The notes: generated by a model from the sequence alone, not told the origin. Shown: positions 1 through 9,364, counted from the stretch's first letter. The stretch is 64,000 bases of DNA from Shewanella sp. 1CM18E (GCF_023161665.1 NZ_JALNTW010000003.1:248001-312000), one strand, 5' to 3'. Numbers and translations: made by a program.

Positions 1-2
1 AT

Positions 3-383
3 ATCCCAGCTGAACTTAAATATGCTTCTTCTCACGAGTGGATCCGTAAAGAAGAAGACGGTAGCTACACAGTCGGTATCAGTGAGCACGCTCAAGAGCT
101 TTTGGGTGACATGGTGTTCGTTGAGCTACCAGAAGTAGGCGACGATGTTAGCGCGGGTGAAGACTGCGCAGTAGCAGAGTCTGTTAAAGCGGCATCAGAT
201 ATCTACGCACCACTATCTGGCGAAGTGATTGCAGTAAACGAAGCACTGGAAGATTCTCCAGAGCTAGTGAACAGCGACGCATTCGGCGACGGTTGGTTCT
301 TCCGCGTAATGCCAACAGACCTAGCTGAACTAGACAATTTGCTTGATGCCGAAGGTTATCAAGCAGTTATCGACGAAGAATAA
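3..383 (+). CDS. gcvH: Glycine cleavage system H protein (5' end cut by window)
   Basis: Lipoyl carrier protein of the glycine cleavage complex, shuttling the aminomethyl group from P protein to T protein and being reoxidised by L protein. The reading frame is open from the window edge; the first visible residues ([13 protein letters not shown]) match the usual GcvH N-terminus, so only a few codons are missing. The lipoylated lysine sits in the motif [10 protein letters not shown], with the Lys codon at 186-188. The protein ends in an acidic tail. It is followed by a strong hairpin terminator and then, 209 bp on, by gcvP on the same strand, the normal gcvT-gcvH-gcvP order. Identification is very secure. 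Confidence 0.97.
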   Translation: MPAELKYASSHEWIRKEEDGSYTVGISEHAQELLGDMVFVELPEVGDDVSAGEDCAVAESVKAASDIYAPLSGEVIAVNEALEDSPELVNSDAFGDGWFFRVMPTDLAELDNLLDAEGYQAVIDEE

Positions 384-392
384 GCGTCGATG

Positions 393-438
393 ACGAACAA
401 AGCCCCAACTCATCGCTGAGTGGGGCTTTGTTCGTTTT
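393..438 (+). terminator. Intrinsic terminator after gcvH
   Basis: A long stem with arms 393-412 and 417-435 (one bulged base, 4-base loop) is followed by a T-rich stretch. It lies 10 bp after the gcvH stop and may attenuate transcription between gcvH and gcvP. Confidence 0.85.
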
Positions 439-592
439 ATGGCTTATACCCTTGTAAAAAGTCAGGGGATTAGCGCCAATTGGCAGACATGACACAAGCA
501 AATACTGCCAAACAATCGAATTCTAAACTAAAGAGACCGGTAGCACCGCCCCCCTACAGGCAGGATACTGGCAAATAGGAACTAGGTTACCC

Positions 593-3481
593 ATGACCAC
601 AGAAACCCTTACGCAATTAGAGCAGCACGAATTATTCATTCGTCGTCACATCGGCCCAGGTGCTGAACACCAGCAAGAAATGCTTAACTTTGTTGGTGCT
701 GAATCACTTGATGATTTAACGGCGCAAATCGTACCTAATGCCATTTTACTTAACCGTGATCTGTTAGTCGGTGATTCATGTGGCGAAGCAGAAGGCTTAG
801 CCTATATCCGCAAAATTGCCGATAAAAACCAAGTGTTCAAAAGCTACATTGGTATGGGCTACCACGGCACTGAAGTACCAAGCGTCATTCAGCGCAACGT
901 ATTAGAAAATCCAGGTTGGTACACAGCGTACACGCCATACCAGCCAGAGATTGCTCAAGGTCGCCTTGAAGCGATTCTTAACTTCCAGCAGCTATCTATG
1001 GATCTTACCGGTCTAGACCTAGCCTCTGCGTCACTGCTTGATGAAGCAACCGCAGCTGCTGAAGCTATGGCACTGTCTAGCCGCGTCTCAAAAGCTAAAA
1101 AAGCTAACATCTACTTTGTGGCAGACGACGTATTCCCACAAACTATCGACGTGATTAAAACCCGCGCTGAATGTTTTGGTTTTGAAGTTATCGTCGGCCC
1201 TGCAGAAGATGCAGTTAATCACGAGCTATTTGGTGCGTTATTCCAGTACACCAACGTACACGGTCAAATCGTTGATCACACAGAGCTATTTGCCAAGCTG
1301 CACGAGAAAAAAGCCCTAGTATCAGTGGCTGCCGACATCATGTCGCTAGTGGTACTTAAATCGCCAGGTTCAATGGGCGCAGACGTAGTATTTGGTAACT
1401 CACAGCGCTTTGGTGTACCAATGGGCTTTGGTGGTCCACACGCTGCTTTCTTCGTGACACGTGACGCTTATAAGCGTTCACTACCGGGTCGTATTATCGG
1501 TGTATCACAAGATACTCGCGGTAACCGCGCACTGCGTATGGCTATGCAAACTCGCGAGCAGCATATCCGCCGTGAAAAAGCCAACTCAAACATTTGTACT
1601 GCGCAGGTATTGCTTGCCAACATGGCATCGTTCTACGCGGTATACCACGGCCCACAAGGTCTTAAAACCATTGCTGAGCGTATCCACCGCCTAACCGATA
1701 TCGTGGCTGCTGGTTTGACTGCAAAAGGCGTTGAGCTAGTTAACACAACTTGGTTCGATACTTTATCAATTAAAGGCTTAGATGTTGCCGCAGTTAAAGC
1801 GCGCGCAGTAGAAGCGGGTCTAAACCTACGTATCGACAGCGATGGCATTGTGGGTTTAAGCCTAGCTGAAACCACAACTCGCAGCGATGTTGCCGAGCTA
1901 TTTGACGTGATCCTTGGCGCTGACCATGGTTTAGATGTTGCTGCACTTGATAGTGACATTATTGCTAACGGCAGCCAGTCAATCCCATCTGAGCTAGTTC
2001 GTACCGATGCAATCTTGACGCACCCAACTTTTAATCGCTACCAAAGCGAAACAGAGATGATGCGTTACATCAAGCGTTTAGAAAGCAAAGATTTAGCCCT
2101 AAACCACTCGATGATCTCGCTTGGCTCATGCACCATGAAGCTAAACGCGGCAACTGAGATGGCGCCAATCACATGGCCTGAGTTTGGTAACATGCACCCG
2201 TTCTGCCCAACAGAGCAAGCAGCAGGTTACACTCAGCTACTTGAAGAGTTATCAGCATGGCTTGTTGATATCACTGGTTACGACGCAGTATCGCTACAGC
2301 CAAACTCTGGCGCACAGGGCGAGTACGCAGGTTTACTGGCGATTAAGCAATACCATGAGTCACGCGGCGACGCACACAGAAACATCTGTTTAATTCCACA
2401 ATCTGCCCACGGTACTAACCCTGCATCAGCGCAGCTTGCAGGTATGAAAATCGTAGTTACCGCCTGTGATAAAGCCGGTAACATCGACATGGACGACCTA
2501 AAAGCAAAAGCGGCAGAAGTGGCTGATAACCTATCTTGCATCATGGTCACTTACCCATCGACTCACGGTGTGTATGAAGAGGGTATTAGTGAGATCTGTG
2601 AAGTTATTCACCAGCACGGTGGTCAGGTTTACCTAGACGGCGCCAACATGAACGCGCAGGTTGGCCTAACATCACCAGGCTTTATCGGCGCAGACGTGTC
2701 GCACCTTAACCTACACAAAACCTTTGCTATTCCGCATGGCGGCGGTGGACCAGGTATGGGCCCAATCGGTGTTAAAAAGCACCTAGCGCCATTCCTATCG
2801 GGTCACAGTGTTATTAAGCACGGCTTAGAGTCAGACAACAACGGCGCAGTATCAGCAGCACCATTTGGTAGCGCAGGTATTTTGCCAATCACTTGGATGT
2901 ACATTAAGCTGCTAGGTAAAAAAGGCCTACGTCAGTCAACACAAGTGGCGCTACTAAACGCTAACTATGTGATGAAGAAACTGTCTGCTCATTACCCAGT
3001 GCTTTACTCTGGCCGAAATGATCGCGTTGCGCACGAGTGTATTATCGACTTACGTCCGCTTAAAGAAGCTTCTGGCGTGACAGAGATGGATATCGCTAAG
3101 CGTCTAAACGACTACGGCTTCCACGCGCCAACCATGAGCTTCCCTGTTGCAGGTACGCTAATGATTGAGCCAACAGAATCAGAATCTAAAGTTGAGCTAG
3201 ACAGATTCATCGAGGCAATGGTGTCTATCCGCGGCGAAATCGCCAAGGTAGAAGCAGGTGAGTGGCCAGTGGATAACAACCCACTGCACAACGCGCCGCA
3301 CACACTAGCAGACATTATGGATCCAGCGTTTGATGAGCGTCCATATAGCCGTGAAGAAGCCGTGTTCCCAACTAAAGCGGTTAAGGCGAATAAGTTCTGG
3401 CCAACGGTTAACCGTATTGATGATGTGTTTGGTGACAGAAATCTGATGTGTTCATGCGCGCCAGTCTCTGACTACGAATAA
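593..3481 (+). CDS. gcvP: Glycine dehydrogenase (decarboxylating), P protein
   Basis: PLP enzyme that decarboxylates glycine and transfers the aminomethyl group to lipoyl-GcvH; cytoplasmic. At 962 residues it has the length of the single-chain (fused alpha-beta) P protein. The PLP lysine is Lys709 in [18 protein letters not shown], followed by the glycine-rich loop. The N-terminus ([11 protein letters not shown]) is typical and the start is supported by AGGAAC 12 bp upstream. It lies directly after gcvH with an intervening terminator, so it may be partly read-through and partly from its own promoter in 440-590. No glycine riboswitch-like fold was recognised in that gap. No oddities. Confidence 0.98.
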   Translation: MTTETLTQLEQHELFIRRHIGPGAEHQQEMLNFVGAESLDDLTAQIVPNAILLNRDLLVGDSCGEAEGLAYIRKIADKNQVFKSYIGMGYHGTEVPSVIQRNVLENPGWYTAYTPYQPEIAQGRLEAILNFQQLSMDLTGLDLASASLLDEATAAAEAMALSSRVSKAKKANIYFVADDVFPQTIDVIKTRAECFGFEVIVGPAEDAVNHELFGALFQYTNVHGQIVDHTELFAKLHEKKALVSVAADIMSLVVLKSPGSMGADVVFGNSQRFGVPMGFGGPHAAFFVTRDAYKRSLPGRIIGVSQDTRGNRALRMAMQTREQHIRREKANSNICTAQVLLANMASFYAVYHGPQGLKTIAERIHRLTDIVAAGLTAKGVELVNTTWFDTLSIKGLDVAAVKARAVEAGLNLRIDSDGIVGLSLAETTTRSDVAELFDVILGADHGLDVAALDSDIIANGSQSIPSELVRTDAILTHPTFNRYQSETEMMRYIKRLESKDLALNHSMISLGSCTMKLNAATEMAPITWPEFGNMHPFCPTEQAAGYTQLLEELSAWLVDITGYDAVSLQPNSGAQGEYAGLLAIKQYHESRGDAHRNICLIPQSAHGTNPASAQLAGMKIVVTACDKAGNIDMDDLKAKAAEVADNLSCIMVTYPSTHGVYEEGISEICEVIHQHGGQVYLDGANMNAQVGLTSPGFIGADVSHLNLHKTFAIPHGGGGPGMGPIGVKKHLAPFLSGHSVIKHGLESDNNGAVSAAPFGSAGILPITWMYIKLLGKKGLRQSTQVALLNANYVMKKLSAHYPVLYSGRNDRVAHECIIDLRPLKEASGVTEMDIAKRLNDYGFHAPTMSFPVAGTLMIEPTESESKVELDRFIEAMVSIRGEIAKVEAGEWPVDNNPLHNAPHTLADIMDPAFDERPYSREEAVFPTKAVKANKFWPTVNRIDDVFGDRNLMCSCAPVSDYE

Positions 3482-3602
3482 TTGCTGCTTGGGCTTGCTA
3501 CTGCGGCGTTGAACCTCGGCTCCAGTCCTCATTGACTGGAGTCAACTCCGGGCTAGAGCCTTCGGTTCGCCTAGCATTAGCATCGCCAGCGACGCAATTA
3601 TG
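3482..3602. repeat. Large imperfect inverted repeat after gcvP
   Basis: Outer arms beginning AATTGC at 3480 and ending GCAATT near 3601 pair imperfectly for about 30 bases. In the centre a perfect 8-bp stem (CTCCAGTC 3520-3527 / GACTGGAG 3534-3541) closes a 6-base loop. The block is GC-richer than the AT-rich gene that follows. It could be a dispersed palindromic element or a structured 3' UTR; copy number was not testable here. Confidence 0.5.
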
Positions 3603-3642
3603 GAAACTGTGAGTGTGGTGGTTTCTGGTTGTTATAGAATTG

Positions 3643-3683
3643 AAAAAGCGACCTTAGGTGTTAACCTATTGATCGCTTTTTTG
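3643..3683. terminator. Bidirectional terminator between gcvP and the DUF262 gene
   Basis: AAAAAGCGA (3643-3651) pairs with TCGCTTTTT (3673-3681), with an inner AGGT/ACCT pairing. It has A-runs on one side and T-runs on the other, fitting termination of gcvP (+) and the convergent DUF262 gene (-). Confidence 0.8.
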
Positions 3684-3722
3684 TTTGGGTAGTTGTTAAA
3701 GGGCTTATGCTGGTTCTAAATT

Positions 3723-5444
3723 TTAATAATGAAGCGAGTTGTATAAATAGGTTGCCATGCTTTTCACTCGTTCTTGAATTTCCTGTTTAGACCAATGAGC
3801 AGTTTGGGGTATTAGTACATCTGCCAATGGATAATTGATTTCTTTCAATTTCATTAGTTTTGTTATTGGATGATTGTCTTTTAAAACTTCCGTGTTTAGC
3901 TTTGAGTCAGTAAGAATTAAGTTTCCAATACTTGCTACCGAACTTTCGTTAAATTCGCTTCCAATATAGCTTTGTGGGGCAATATGTTCGATGGTTAAAC
4001 TACCATAATCTATTGTTATGCCATTTTTTCCGTTAGGGAGGAGTCTATTTAAAGAATATCGTATAAGGTTTTTATACTTTGTCATATTATCTAAGTATTG
4101 GAGTTCTGCAAATTTTACAATAAATTCATCTATCTCAGGCATTTTTCTTCTTATAAATCTTGTTAGGTCATTATCAATATTTTGGAATTCATTCTTATCA
4201 TTGATGTTTGATAATGATATCGCAAGTTTAGAGTAACTGGTTGCAATACTACCTGAAGAGCGTTGAGATGTTATCGCATTAAAACAGAAGTGAAAATCAA
4301 CAACTTTTTGAAGACTTGATTTTAGATTCTTTAAGGAAATCAAATTATCTTCATAGCTTCTCAATAGTGATAGAACAAAAGGAAGAGGTTGTTTTACTTT
4401 AAAAATTCTTAATGCAATCAGGTGATTACGCACCTCTGCTTCTTCATTTCTCCAAAGTGCAGATTCTGGCCTGATAATTTTGACATACAATTCAGCTGAA
4501 GAGCTAAGTTCTGAAATGAGTTTGTCTGCTTGATATCCTTTAACTTCTATATGGTTCTTAACAAAGCTAAATAACTTTTTATCACTGGTATAATCGAATT
4601 TTGATATCCAGAAATGTAACAGGAAGGTATCTAAAACATCGCTGTCAGTTATATCATCAAATTTTTTTACGACTCTAGACCATGATTCTTTAGCTTTATC
4701 TATAGATATACTTCTACTTTGAAGTTTCTTTAAAAGTAAGTTTTTTACGAGATCAGGTGTCGTTAAGTCTCTTCCTCTAGCATTAAGTGTTTCAAATATT
4801 AAATATGCATCATCTTCATTTTCAAGTTGAATAAATACTAGCTTTAAAGCTAGAACCTTATCTCTAATGTGTTTTATTTTTTTTACGACGATATCATCTT
4901 CTTGAAATAATTTACCCTGTGGGTCTTTAGATTCAAGTGTTTTTAGTTCAGGTACTTCTTGGTAAAGTCTAGATGTTATTAGGTCATATGCCCTTTTAAG
5001 CTTTAATTCTTCATGGCCTACATCGCATCTAATATTGAAACCATCAAAAGATTGAATATGGTTTTGAAGGTAGGGGAAAGAAGTTTCGGCATTTAATATA
5101 AATTCGTCATCATTATCTATATTGGCTTTTTCAATATATTTATGGATGCCTATAGCTAGGTTTTTCTCTTCAATTCGAAGAAATGCATTTCTTAAGGCCG
5201 CGAGAATTAGAGTTATAGTTGTAAGGCGTTGTTGTCCATCAACAACACCGAAATAAGGCTTTCTATTTTGATATACAACCATAGAGCCGATGAAATAGTT
5301 CTCAGGATTCTCTTTGACAGCGTCAGTCCAAAAACTATCTACTTCTTCAGCTTCCCAAGAGTAAGGCCTTTGAAATCTAGGTATCTTGAAGTAACCGAGT
5401 GAAAAAATATCTTGAACTTCTTTATCGTTAGCTTCAATTTTCAT
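3723..5444 (-). CDS. DUF262-DUF1524 fusion protein, GmrSD-like putative type IV restriction enzyme
   Basis: Probable nucleoside-triphosphate-dependent nuclease of the GmrS-GmrD class, which cuts modified (for example glucosylated hydroxymethyl) phage DNA. The N-terminal DUF262 part has IPRFQRPYSW (21-30) and the hallmark DGQQRLTT (69-76). The C-terminal DUF1524 part has the HNH-type IEHIAPQS with His487, then IGNLIL about 20 residues on. At 573 residues both halves are in one chain, as in fused family members. The gene is clearly AT-richer than gcvP or the genes at 7-10 kb, is convergent with gcvP and has no methylase next to it, suggesting horizontal gain of a solitary defence gene. Function is inferred from family; the substrate is unknown. 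Confidence 0.8.
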   Translation of the reverse strand: MKIEANDKEVQDIFSLGYFKIPRFQRPYSWEAEEVDSFWTDAVKENPENYFIGSMVVYQNRKPYFGVVDGQQRLTTITLILAALRNAFLRIEEKNLAIGIHKYIEKANIDNDDEFILNAETSFPYLQNHIQSFDGFNIRCDVGHEELKLKRAYDLITSRLYQEVPELKTLESKDPQGKLFQEDDIVVKKIKHIRDKVLALKLVFIQLENEDDAYLIFETLNARGRDLTTPDLVKNLLLKKLQSRSISIDKAKESWSRVVKKFDDITDSDVLDTFLLHFWISKFDYTSDKKLFSFVKNHIEVKGYQADKLISELSSSAELYVKIIRPESALWRNEEAEVRNHLIALRIFKVKQPLPFVLSLLRSYEDNLISLKNLKSSLQKVVDFHFCFNAITSQRSSGSIATSYSKLAISLSNINDKNEFQNIDNDLTRFIRRKMPEIDEFIVKFAELQYLDNMTKYKNLIRYSLNRLLPNGKNGITIDYGSLTIEHIAPQSYIGSEFNESSVASIGNLILTDSKLNTEVLKDNHPITKLMKLKEINYPLADVLIPQTAHWSKQEIQERVKSMATYLYNSLHY

Positions 5445-5541
5445 CGCGATATAGCTTCCTTCTAATTGTATTCGTAAAAATTTTTATAGACACCCATCTT
5501 TTATTTGCTTTGAGTGCATAAATGTACAAACTTACAGAGGC

Positions 5542-5727
5542 TTACTTACGTTCAATGACTTTTATTTTTGCGTTGTGTCCGTATGTAACAACTCTGATAT
5601 GATTGTCGTAATAAACTGGAATGGCGAAACCAAGAGCATCAGCTACAGCTTGTCCAACGACTTCACATACAACTTCACGATCTTTTCCGCCTATATCCAG
5701 ATTGCATAATATTTTCCAGCCAATCAT
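5542..5727 (-). CDS. Small hypothetical protein, 61 residues
   Basis: Not recognised. It is a short mixed alpha/beta-looking protein (MIGWKILCNLDIGGKD...) with a basic end (KIKVIERK), no signal peptide and no membrane segment. A weak GGGAAT lies just upstream of the ATG. It is divergent from nothing obvious and sits 97 bp upstream of the DUF262 gene on the same strand, so the two could be co-transcribed. A perfect FNR-type palindrome and a second palindrome lie 100-145 bp upstream of its start, the best hint that it is a real regulated gene. Confidence 0.45.
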   Translation of the reverse strand: MIGWKILCNLDIGGKDREVVCEVVGQAVADALGFAIPVYYDNHIRVVTYGHNAKIKVIERK

Positions 5728-5825
5728 AGTATTCCCTTGTTTATTCGTGTTTTTATTTTGTTTTAAGAGTCAGGTTTTTCAAGTTGTGAATTTATCTGAA
5801 ACAGAGCTTGCGGGATATGCTAGTA

Positions 5826-5843
5826 CGTCACAAGTTTGTGACG
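5826..5843. promoter_or_regulatory. Perfect 8-bp palindrome CGTCACAA-GT-TTGTGACG
   Basis: Arms 5826-5833 and 5836-5843 are exact inverted copies around 2 bases. The order TCACA...TGTGA is the reverse of a CRP site. It lies 16 bp from an FNR-type box and about 100 bp upstream of the 61-residue gene, so it may be an operator; a short hairpin is the alternative. Confidence 0.4.
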
Positions 5844-5858
5844 AATAGATAGAGAAGG

Positions 5859-5872
5859 TTGATTTAAATCAA
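5859..5872. promoter_or_regulatory. FNR/EtrA-type box, perfect match
   Basis: TTGATTTAAATCAA fits the FNR consensus TTGATNNNNATCAA at every defined position. The nearest start on the minus strand is the 61-residue gene (132 bp away); the nearest plus-strand start is the DUF4823 lipoprotein (435 bp away). Confidence 0.5.
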
Positions 5873-6306
5873 TTGCTTGCGTAAATAAAAAGTGGTGAGC
5901 TTGCTGTTTGTACCTTGGGTACGTGAGTGGCGAGCTGGTTTCTTCCCTGATTGGCAGTATTTCTTGTCTTGTGCTTATCGCATTTCGACTTTCTCTTTTG
6001 AGAATAGAGTCTTGCCTGCATTTCCTTAGCTGGCGATAGATTAACCCAGAAGTGATGTGTTTTTCAACAGTGAATTCAATATCCACTTTCAAGAAAGCAT
6101 CATAAAAAGAATAGGTTGCATTCATATGTGTCGTTAGTAAGTCATCTAGTAGCGATTAAAGTCACAAATTTAGAATAACCTCCTGTATTGTCGTTAAATT
6201 TAATGGTTTAGCAGCATAAATTTATGTATAAGGTCGCTCGGATTATCGAGAGATAGATAATGGATCTAAATCCGATAATGCCTAATCTATTGGAATTATT
6301 GAATAA

Positions 6307-6816
6307 ATGCTTAAAAAGATACTTGTTGTTGCCGGCGTTTTAGCTTTGGCGTCATGCGCACAGATTAAACACACCAATCTGACTCGCACGGATGTTGGAT
6401 TAGTACCAGAAAGAGCGGTATTTATCGAGATCCCTAAAGACGGTGAGTATGGGGCAATTAATTATCTGAATTCATCTTCAAAGCTTGTGAACATGCTGCG
6501 TGGAGAGTTCATTAAGCATTCTTCTGTAATTGAAGTTTGTGCTATCGAGGCTTGCAATGCTGAGCTTGATAAAAACCAAAATGCTTACCTAGTAAAGCCA
6601 AAGATTTTGCACTGGGAAGATCGAGAGACTCAATGGTCTTTTAGACCTGACGTTGTTGAAATTCAGCTTTCAGTTATCGATATGGAAACAGGTAAGGAAG
6701 TTAGAAGTATTATTTATAAAGCTAAGAGCCGTGTGATTCAGTTCTTTGCAGGTACTAGCCCAGAAGATATTTTAGAAAGACCGACTCGCGAAGCGGTAGC
6801 TTCTTTTTACTTATAA
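6307..6816 (+). CDS. DUF4823-family lipoprotein
   Basis: Predicted outer or inner membrane-anchored lipoprotein of unknown role. It has an N-terminal signal with lipobox ALASC (Cys17), then a domain running VFIEIPKDGEYG... that resembles DUF4823 proteins of Vibrio, Shewanella and Pseudomonas. It has 169 residues and no other membrane segment. The start is the only ATG before the signal sequence; upstream is AT-rich. It is monocistronic: a repeat array follows immediately. The family call is from remembered pattern (TNL..., PxDGxYG) and is moderately sure; the lipoprotein nature is seen directly. Confidence 0.7.
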   Translation: MLKKILVVAGVLALASCAQIKHTNLTRTDVGLVPERAVFIEIPKDGEYGAINYLNSSSKLVNMLRGEFIKHSSVIEVCAIEACNAELDKNQNAYLVKPKILHWEDRETQWSFRPDVVEIQLSVIDMETGKEVRSIIYKAKSRVIQFFAGTSPEDILERPTREAVASFYL

Positions 6817-6825
6817 GTTAAATCA

Positions 6826-6945
6826 AATAAGTGGGGTCAAGTAAATAAGTGGGGTCATAAATAAGTGGGGTCATAAATAAGTGGGGTCAGAGTAAACTTT
6901 ATTTTGGTTGCTTAAAATAAGTGGGGTCAGAGTAAACTTTATTTG
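6826..6945 (+). repeat. Five-copy array of the AATAAGTGGGGTCA repeat
   Basis: Copies start at 6826, 6844, 6860, 6876 and 6916 (steps 18, 16, 16 and 40). The last two copies extend with GAGTAAACTTTATTT. The fourth carries on into TTGGTTGCTTA, the sequence at the 3' end of the RAYT gene at 8402. Further copies lie at 8364, 8379 and, inverted, 9150 and 9176. This is the pattern of REP-like repeats mobilised by a RAYT. Confidence 0.85.
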
Positions 6946-6972
6946 GTAATACGAAAAAACACGCTTGCTCGT

Positions 6973-7002
6973 CTTCTACTTCAGGCATTACTGAAGTAGA
7001 AG
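6973..7002 (+). terminator. Hairpin, possible terminator
   Basis: An 11-bp perfect stem (CTTCTACTTCA 6973-6983 / TGAAGTAGAAG 6992-7002) has an 8-base loop. No strong T-run follows directly (GGTTACTCTGCTTTATTTG), so it may be an RNA structure and not a true terminator. The rest of 6946-7191 shows nothing but AT-rich leader. Confidence 0.4.
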
Positions 7003-7191
7003 GTTACTCTGCTTTATTTGTTCCGTCCTAGCAATACACTCATTAGCTTGGAATTCTCTATTTAACCAAAGTCCGTATTACCACTGTTATAATCCCTGTG
7101 GTTAGGCTTGTCTTTAAAAAGCCAAAACAATAGATTTATAATCATTGCTTTATACTTATAATCGCTGGCAGTAGAATAAAAAGGCTTAGCA

Positions 7192-8361
7192 ATGAAACTT
7201 CCTCTTGTACCTTATGGGCAGCGACATAACGTTATCTTATTAAACCCAGCAGATCCTAGCAGCATTGCTGCGGCGCTGAATGAATACCGCCATTTACTTG
7301 ATTGTAATGACGTGCTTTTTGGCGATTGTTATCCCTACCTTGATATTGAATTTAAAGTGCTTGAAGCAGGTGATATTCGCCGCTTGCAAGTCCGTGATGC
7401 GCCACTACTAAATGAGCAAACCTTTGCAGGTATGTATACCGATACGCACGATGAGCAACTTAATACGGTATTGGATTACGCCAGTTGGCAACAAGAGTAC
7501 ATTGAAGATGGTGACGAGGTTTTTATCTCTGAAATCATTCTGTTTGCTTTGGCAATTGGCTTTCCTCAATTAGAGGCTGATGTTGTCGCCACTGCTGAGT
7601 CAATGATTAGCTTCGCTCGCGGGATCAACGATAGCGGCGATATGTGGCGTGACAGTGAAACAATATTTGGTATTGATGCCTTGTTTTTACTTGCGTGGCA
7701 TAAGCCTAAGTACAGTTACTTATTGTCACGCTTTATTATTCCGGGATGGGACATTCAAGTCTTACAGTTTTATCTGTGCTTTTTACATGCTTTGTTGGCG
7801 CGAGAGGGCTGGTCGGCAGATTTAATTAAAGCCTATGTTTATTGCGATAACCCTGCCGCTCGATTAGGTTTTTACTGCAGTTACGATAGTTGTTTAGACG
7901 AACCTGTCTTGCAAAGTCTTGGTGAGCATCTGCAGCAGCACCCTGAGGAATACCAATCTTTTGTTGCGCAAGTTAAAAGCCGTTTCTCTGAGCAAGCTAT
8001 GTTGATTGATGCAGACTGCGAGCAGGGTTTTAACGCTGTTTTATCGTTGTTTCAAACCTTAATCTATCCAAATACCGACCAGTGGGATGAGCAAGAGGCT
8101 GGCTTAGTCATGCCAATGGTTGATACAACGCCATTCATGGGTAGCAGTTTGGGAGAGAAAGCTGCGCAGTTAAAAAGTGAACTGCAAACTGTGCTGCCAA
8201 CCACCGCTTTAACTTTTACTTATAGTCGCAGTGCTCGTTCAGCCTTTAGAAGAGAGTGTCTCGAAAAAGGGCAAACACGTCAGCTAAGATTGGGTGAGCC
8301 TAGAGTCAGCCCTGGTTTTGCCAATGCCCAAGAAGAACAAGACTTCTACGATGATTTATAA
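7192..8361 (+). CDS. Hypothetical protein, 389 residues, inside the repeat-flanked block
   Basis: Not recognised. It is an acidic soluble protein with no signal peptide or clear transmembrane segment. It has aromatic-rich central helices (about 150-240) and a basic C-terminal part (SARSAFRRECLEKGQTRQLRLGEPR) ending in an acidic tail. GC content and codon use look like the chromosome and not like the AT-rich DUF262 gene. Both sides carry copies of the GTGGGGTCA repeat, and a RAYT transposase is convergent 40 bp downstream, so the gene may have been boxed in by repeat spread and need not be cargo. Start: ATG preceded by AAGGCTTAGCA, a weak ribosome site. Confidence 0.75.
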   Translation: MKLPLVPYGQRHNVILLNPADPSSIAAALNEYRHLLDCNDVLFGDCYPYLDIEFKVLEAGDIRRLQVRDAPLLNEQTFAGMYTDTHDEQLNTVLDYASWQQEYIEDGDEVFISEIILFALAIGFPQLEADVVATAESMISFARGINDSGDMWRDSETIFGIDALFLLAWHKPKYSYLLSRFIIPGWDIQVLQFYLCFLHALLAREGWSADLIKAYVYCDNPAARLGFYCSYDSCLDEPVLQSLGEHLQQHPEEYQSFVAQVKSRFSEQAMLIDADCEQGFNAVLSLFQTLIYPNTDQWDEQEAGLVMPMVDTTPFMGSSLGEKAAQLKSELQTVLPTTALTFTYSRSARSAFRRECLEKGQTRQLRLGEPRVSPGFANAQEEQDFYDDL

Positions 8362-8363
8362 AA

Positions 8364-8404
8364 GATAAGTGGGGTCAGGATAAGTGGGGTCAGAGTAAAC
8401 TTTA
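8364..8404 (+). repeat. Two GTGGGGTCAG repeats overlapping the RAYT 3' end
   Basis: Copies GATAAGTGGGGTCAG at 8364 and 8379. The second continues into AGAGTAAACTTTATTTTGG, which includes the stop codon of the minus-strand transposase (8402-8404). The same continuation is found at 6889-6915. Confidence 0.85.
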
Positions 8405-9100
8405 TTTTGGTTGCTTAGGAGGTCGCCCGATTTTCTGTGGTCTCATTTTTGTGCCTGTTAGTTTCTCAATTTCATCTTTAAATTTATCATTTCCGATAGC
8501 CATGCCTTTGTTGGTTGCTTGTCGAATATCCTCAACGATTTGAGTGTCTAGGTGGTGTTTAAACAGCGCTCGATAGCATGTTTGTCTGGCTTTTTCTGTA
8601 GGATGAATAGCAAGGTAAGTTGGATGAGGCGTACATAGTGCGGAGGCTTTGCCTAAGGCATTGACTTGGTAACTAGACCATTTATATTCACAAGGGTCAT
8701 CGACCATATTAGCTCTAACTGGATTGAGTTCTATATAACGATACAGCTGTATTAAGTAGTCTTCTGTTTGTACTAAGCAAGACTTATATCGCCCCTCCCA
8801 TAGTGTTCCAGAGCGTTTATAAGTGTAATTAAAATACCTCACATACTGTCGCCCAATAGACTGCATCATTTGGCTAATGGCATTGGTTTTTTGCGGTGTG
8901 CAAAGTAGGTGAACATGGTTTGTCATAAATACCCAAGCATGGATTTCAACCTGAAATTTCTTGGCGTAGTCCTTTAGCCATCCGGCATAGGCAATAAAGT
9001 CTTGTTCTGAAGTAAAACATGCTTGGCGGTTGTTACCGCGTTGAATGAGATGTTGAGGTATGCCTATCGGATTGGCTCTAGGTTTTCTAGGCATGTGCAA
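8402..9100 (-). CDS. REP-associated tyrosine transposase (RAYT, IS200-like Y1 family)
   Basis: Single-strand DNA transposase-like HUH enzyme that acts on REP-type palindromes instead of a classical IS end. It starts MPRKPRANPIG, has the HUH pair His62 and His64 in MTNHVHLL, a downstream tyrosine-rich helix (YVRYFNYTYKRSGTLWEGRY) and the family motif YIELNPVRANMV. It has 232 residues, with a basic C-terminal extension that ends PPKQPK. The gene is intact. Repeats flank it: direct copies at its 3' side and inverted copies at 9150-9198 beyond its 5' side. A decayed second copy of its C-terminus lies at 12442-12664. It is likely a domesticated or recently active mobilising enzyme. Confidence 0.92.
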   Translation of the reverse strand: MHMPRKPRANPIGIPQHLIQRGNNRQACFTSEQDFIAYAGWLKDYAKKFQVEIHAWVFMTNHVHLLCTPQKTNAISQMMQSIGRQYVRYFNYTYKRSGTLWEGRYKSCLVQTEDYLIQLYRYIELNPVRANMVDDPCEYKWSSYQVNALGKASALCTPHPTYLAIHPTEKARQTCYRALFKHHLDTQIVEDIRQATNKGMAIGNDKFKDEIEKLTGTKMRPQKIGRPPKQPK

Positions 9101-9149
9101 GTTCCTTTTGCAATGTTCACAATGTTAATGAGTATAGATGAATCACTTT

Positions 9150-9198
9150 AGTTTACTCTGACCCCACTTTTTCTTAGTTTACTCTGACCCCACTTTTT
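9150..9198 (-). repeat. Two inverted copies of the RAYT-associated repeat
   Basis: AGTTTACTCTGACCCCACTTTTT occurs at 9150-9172 and again at 9176-9198, the reverse complement of the copies at 6876, 6916 and 8379. Together with 8364-8404 they bracket the transposase gene in inverted orientation. Confidence 0.88.
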
Positions 9199-9364
9199 GA
9201 AGCCTACGAAGTAGTGCGTTTTCGGCCGTAAAGCATTGTTTACCTACGACTAATGTCTGAGTGTTAAATCACTTTTATTGGTCGCTATGCCTGCTTGCTT
9301 CAGATAAGGTTCATCTAATTTATTGAGTAGTCCACTTCGTTCGCGAGTGAGTAATAGGGTTTAT

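Noticed and set aside
440..592. Glycine riboswitch before gcvP
   Set aside because: No conserved aptamer core could be found in the gcvH-gcvP gap; such switches lie upstream of gcvT.
5820..6125. 101-residue frame on the minus strand
   Set aside because: It runs through the perfect palindrome and FNR box, has no ribosome site and its composition does not look like protein.
6826..6945. CRISPR-like array
   Set aside because: Short repeats with 2- to 26-base irregular gaps; copies also occur next to a RAYT gene, and no cas gene is present.
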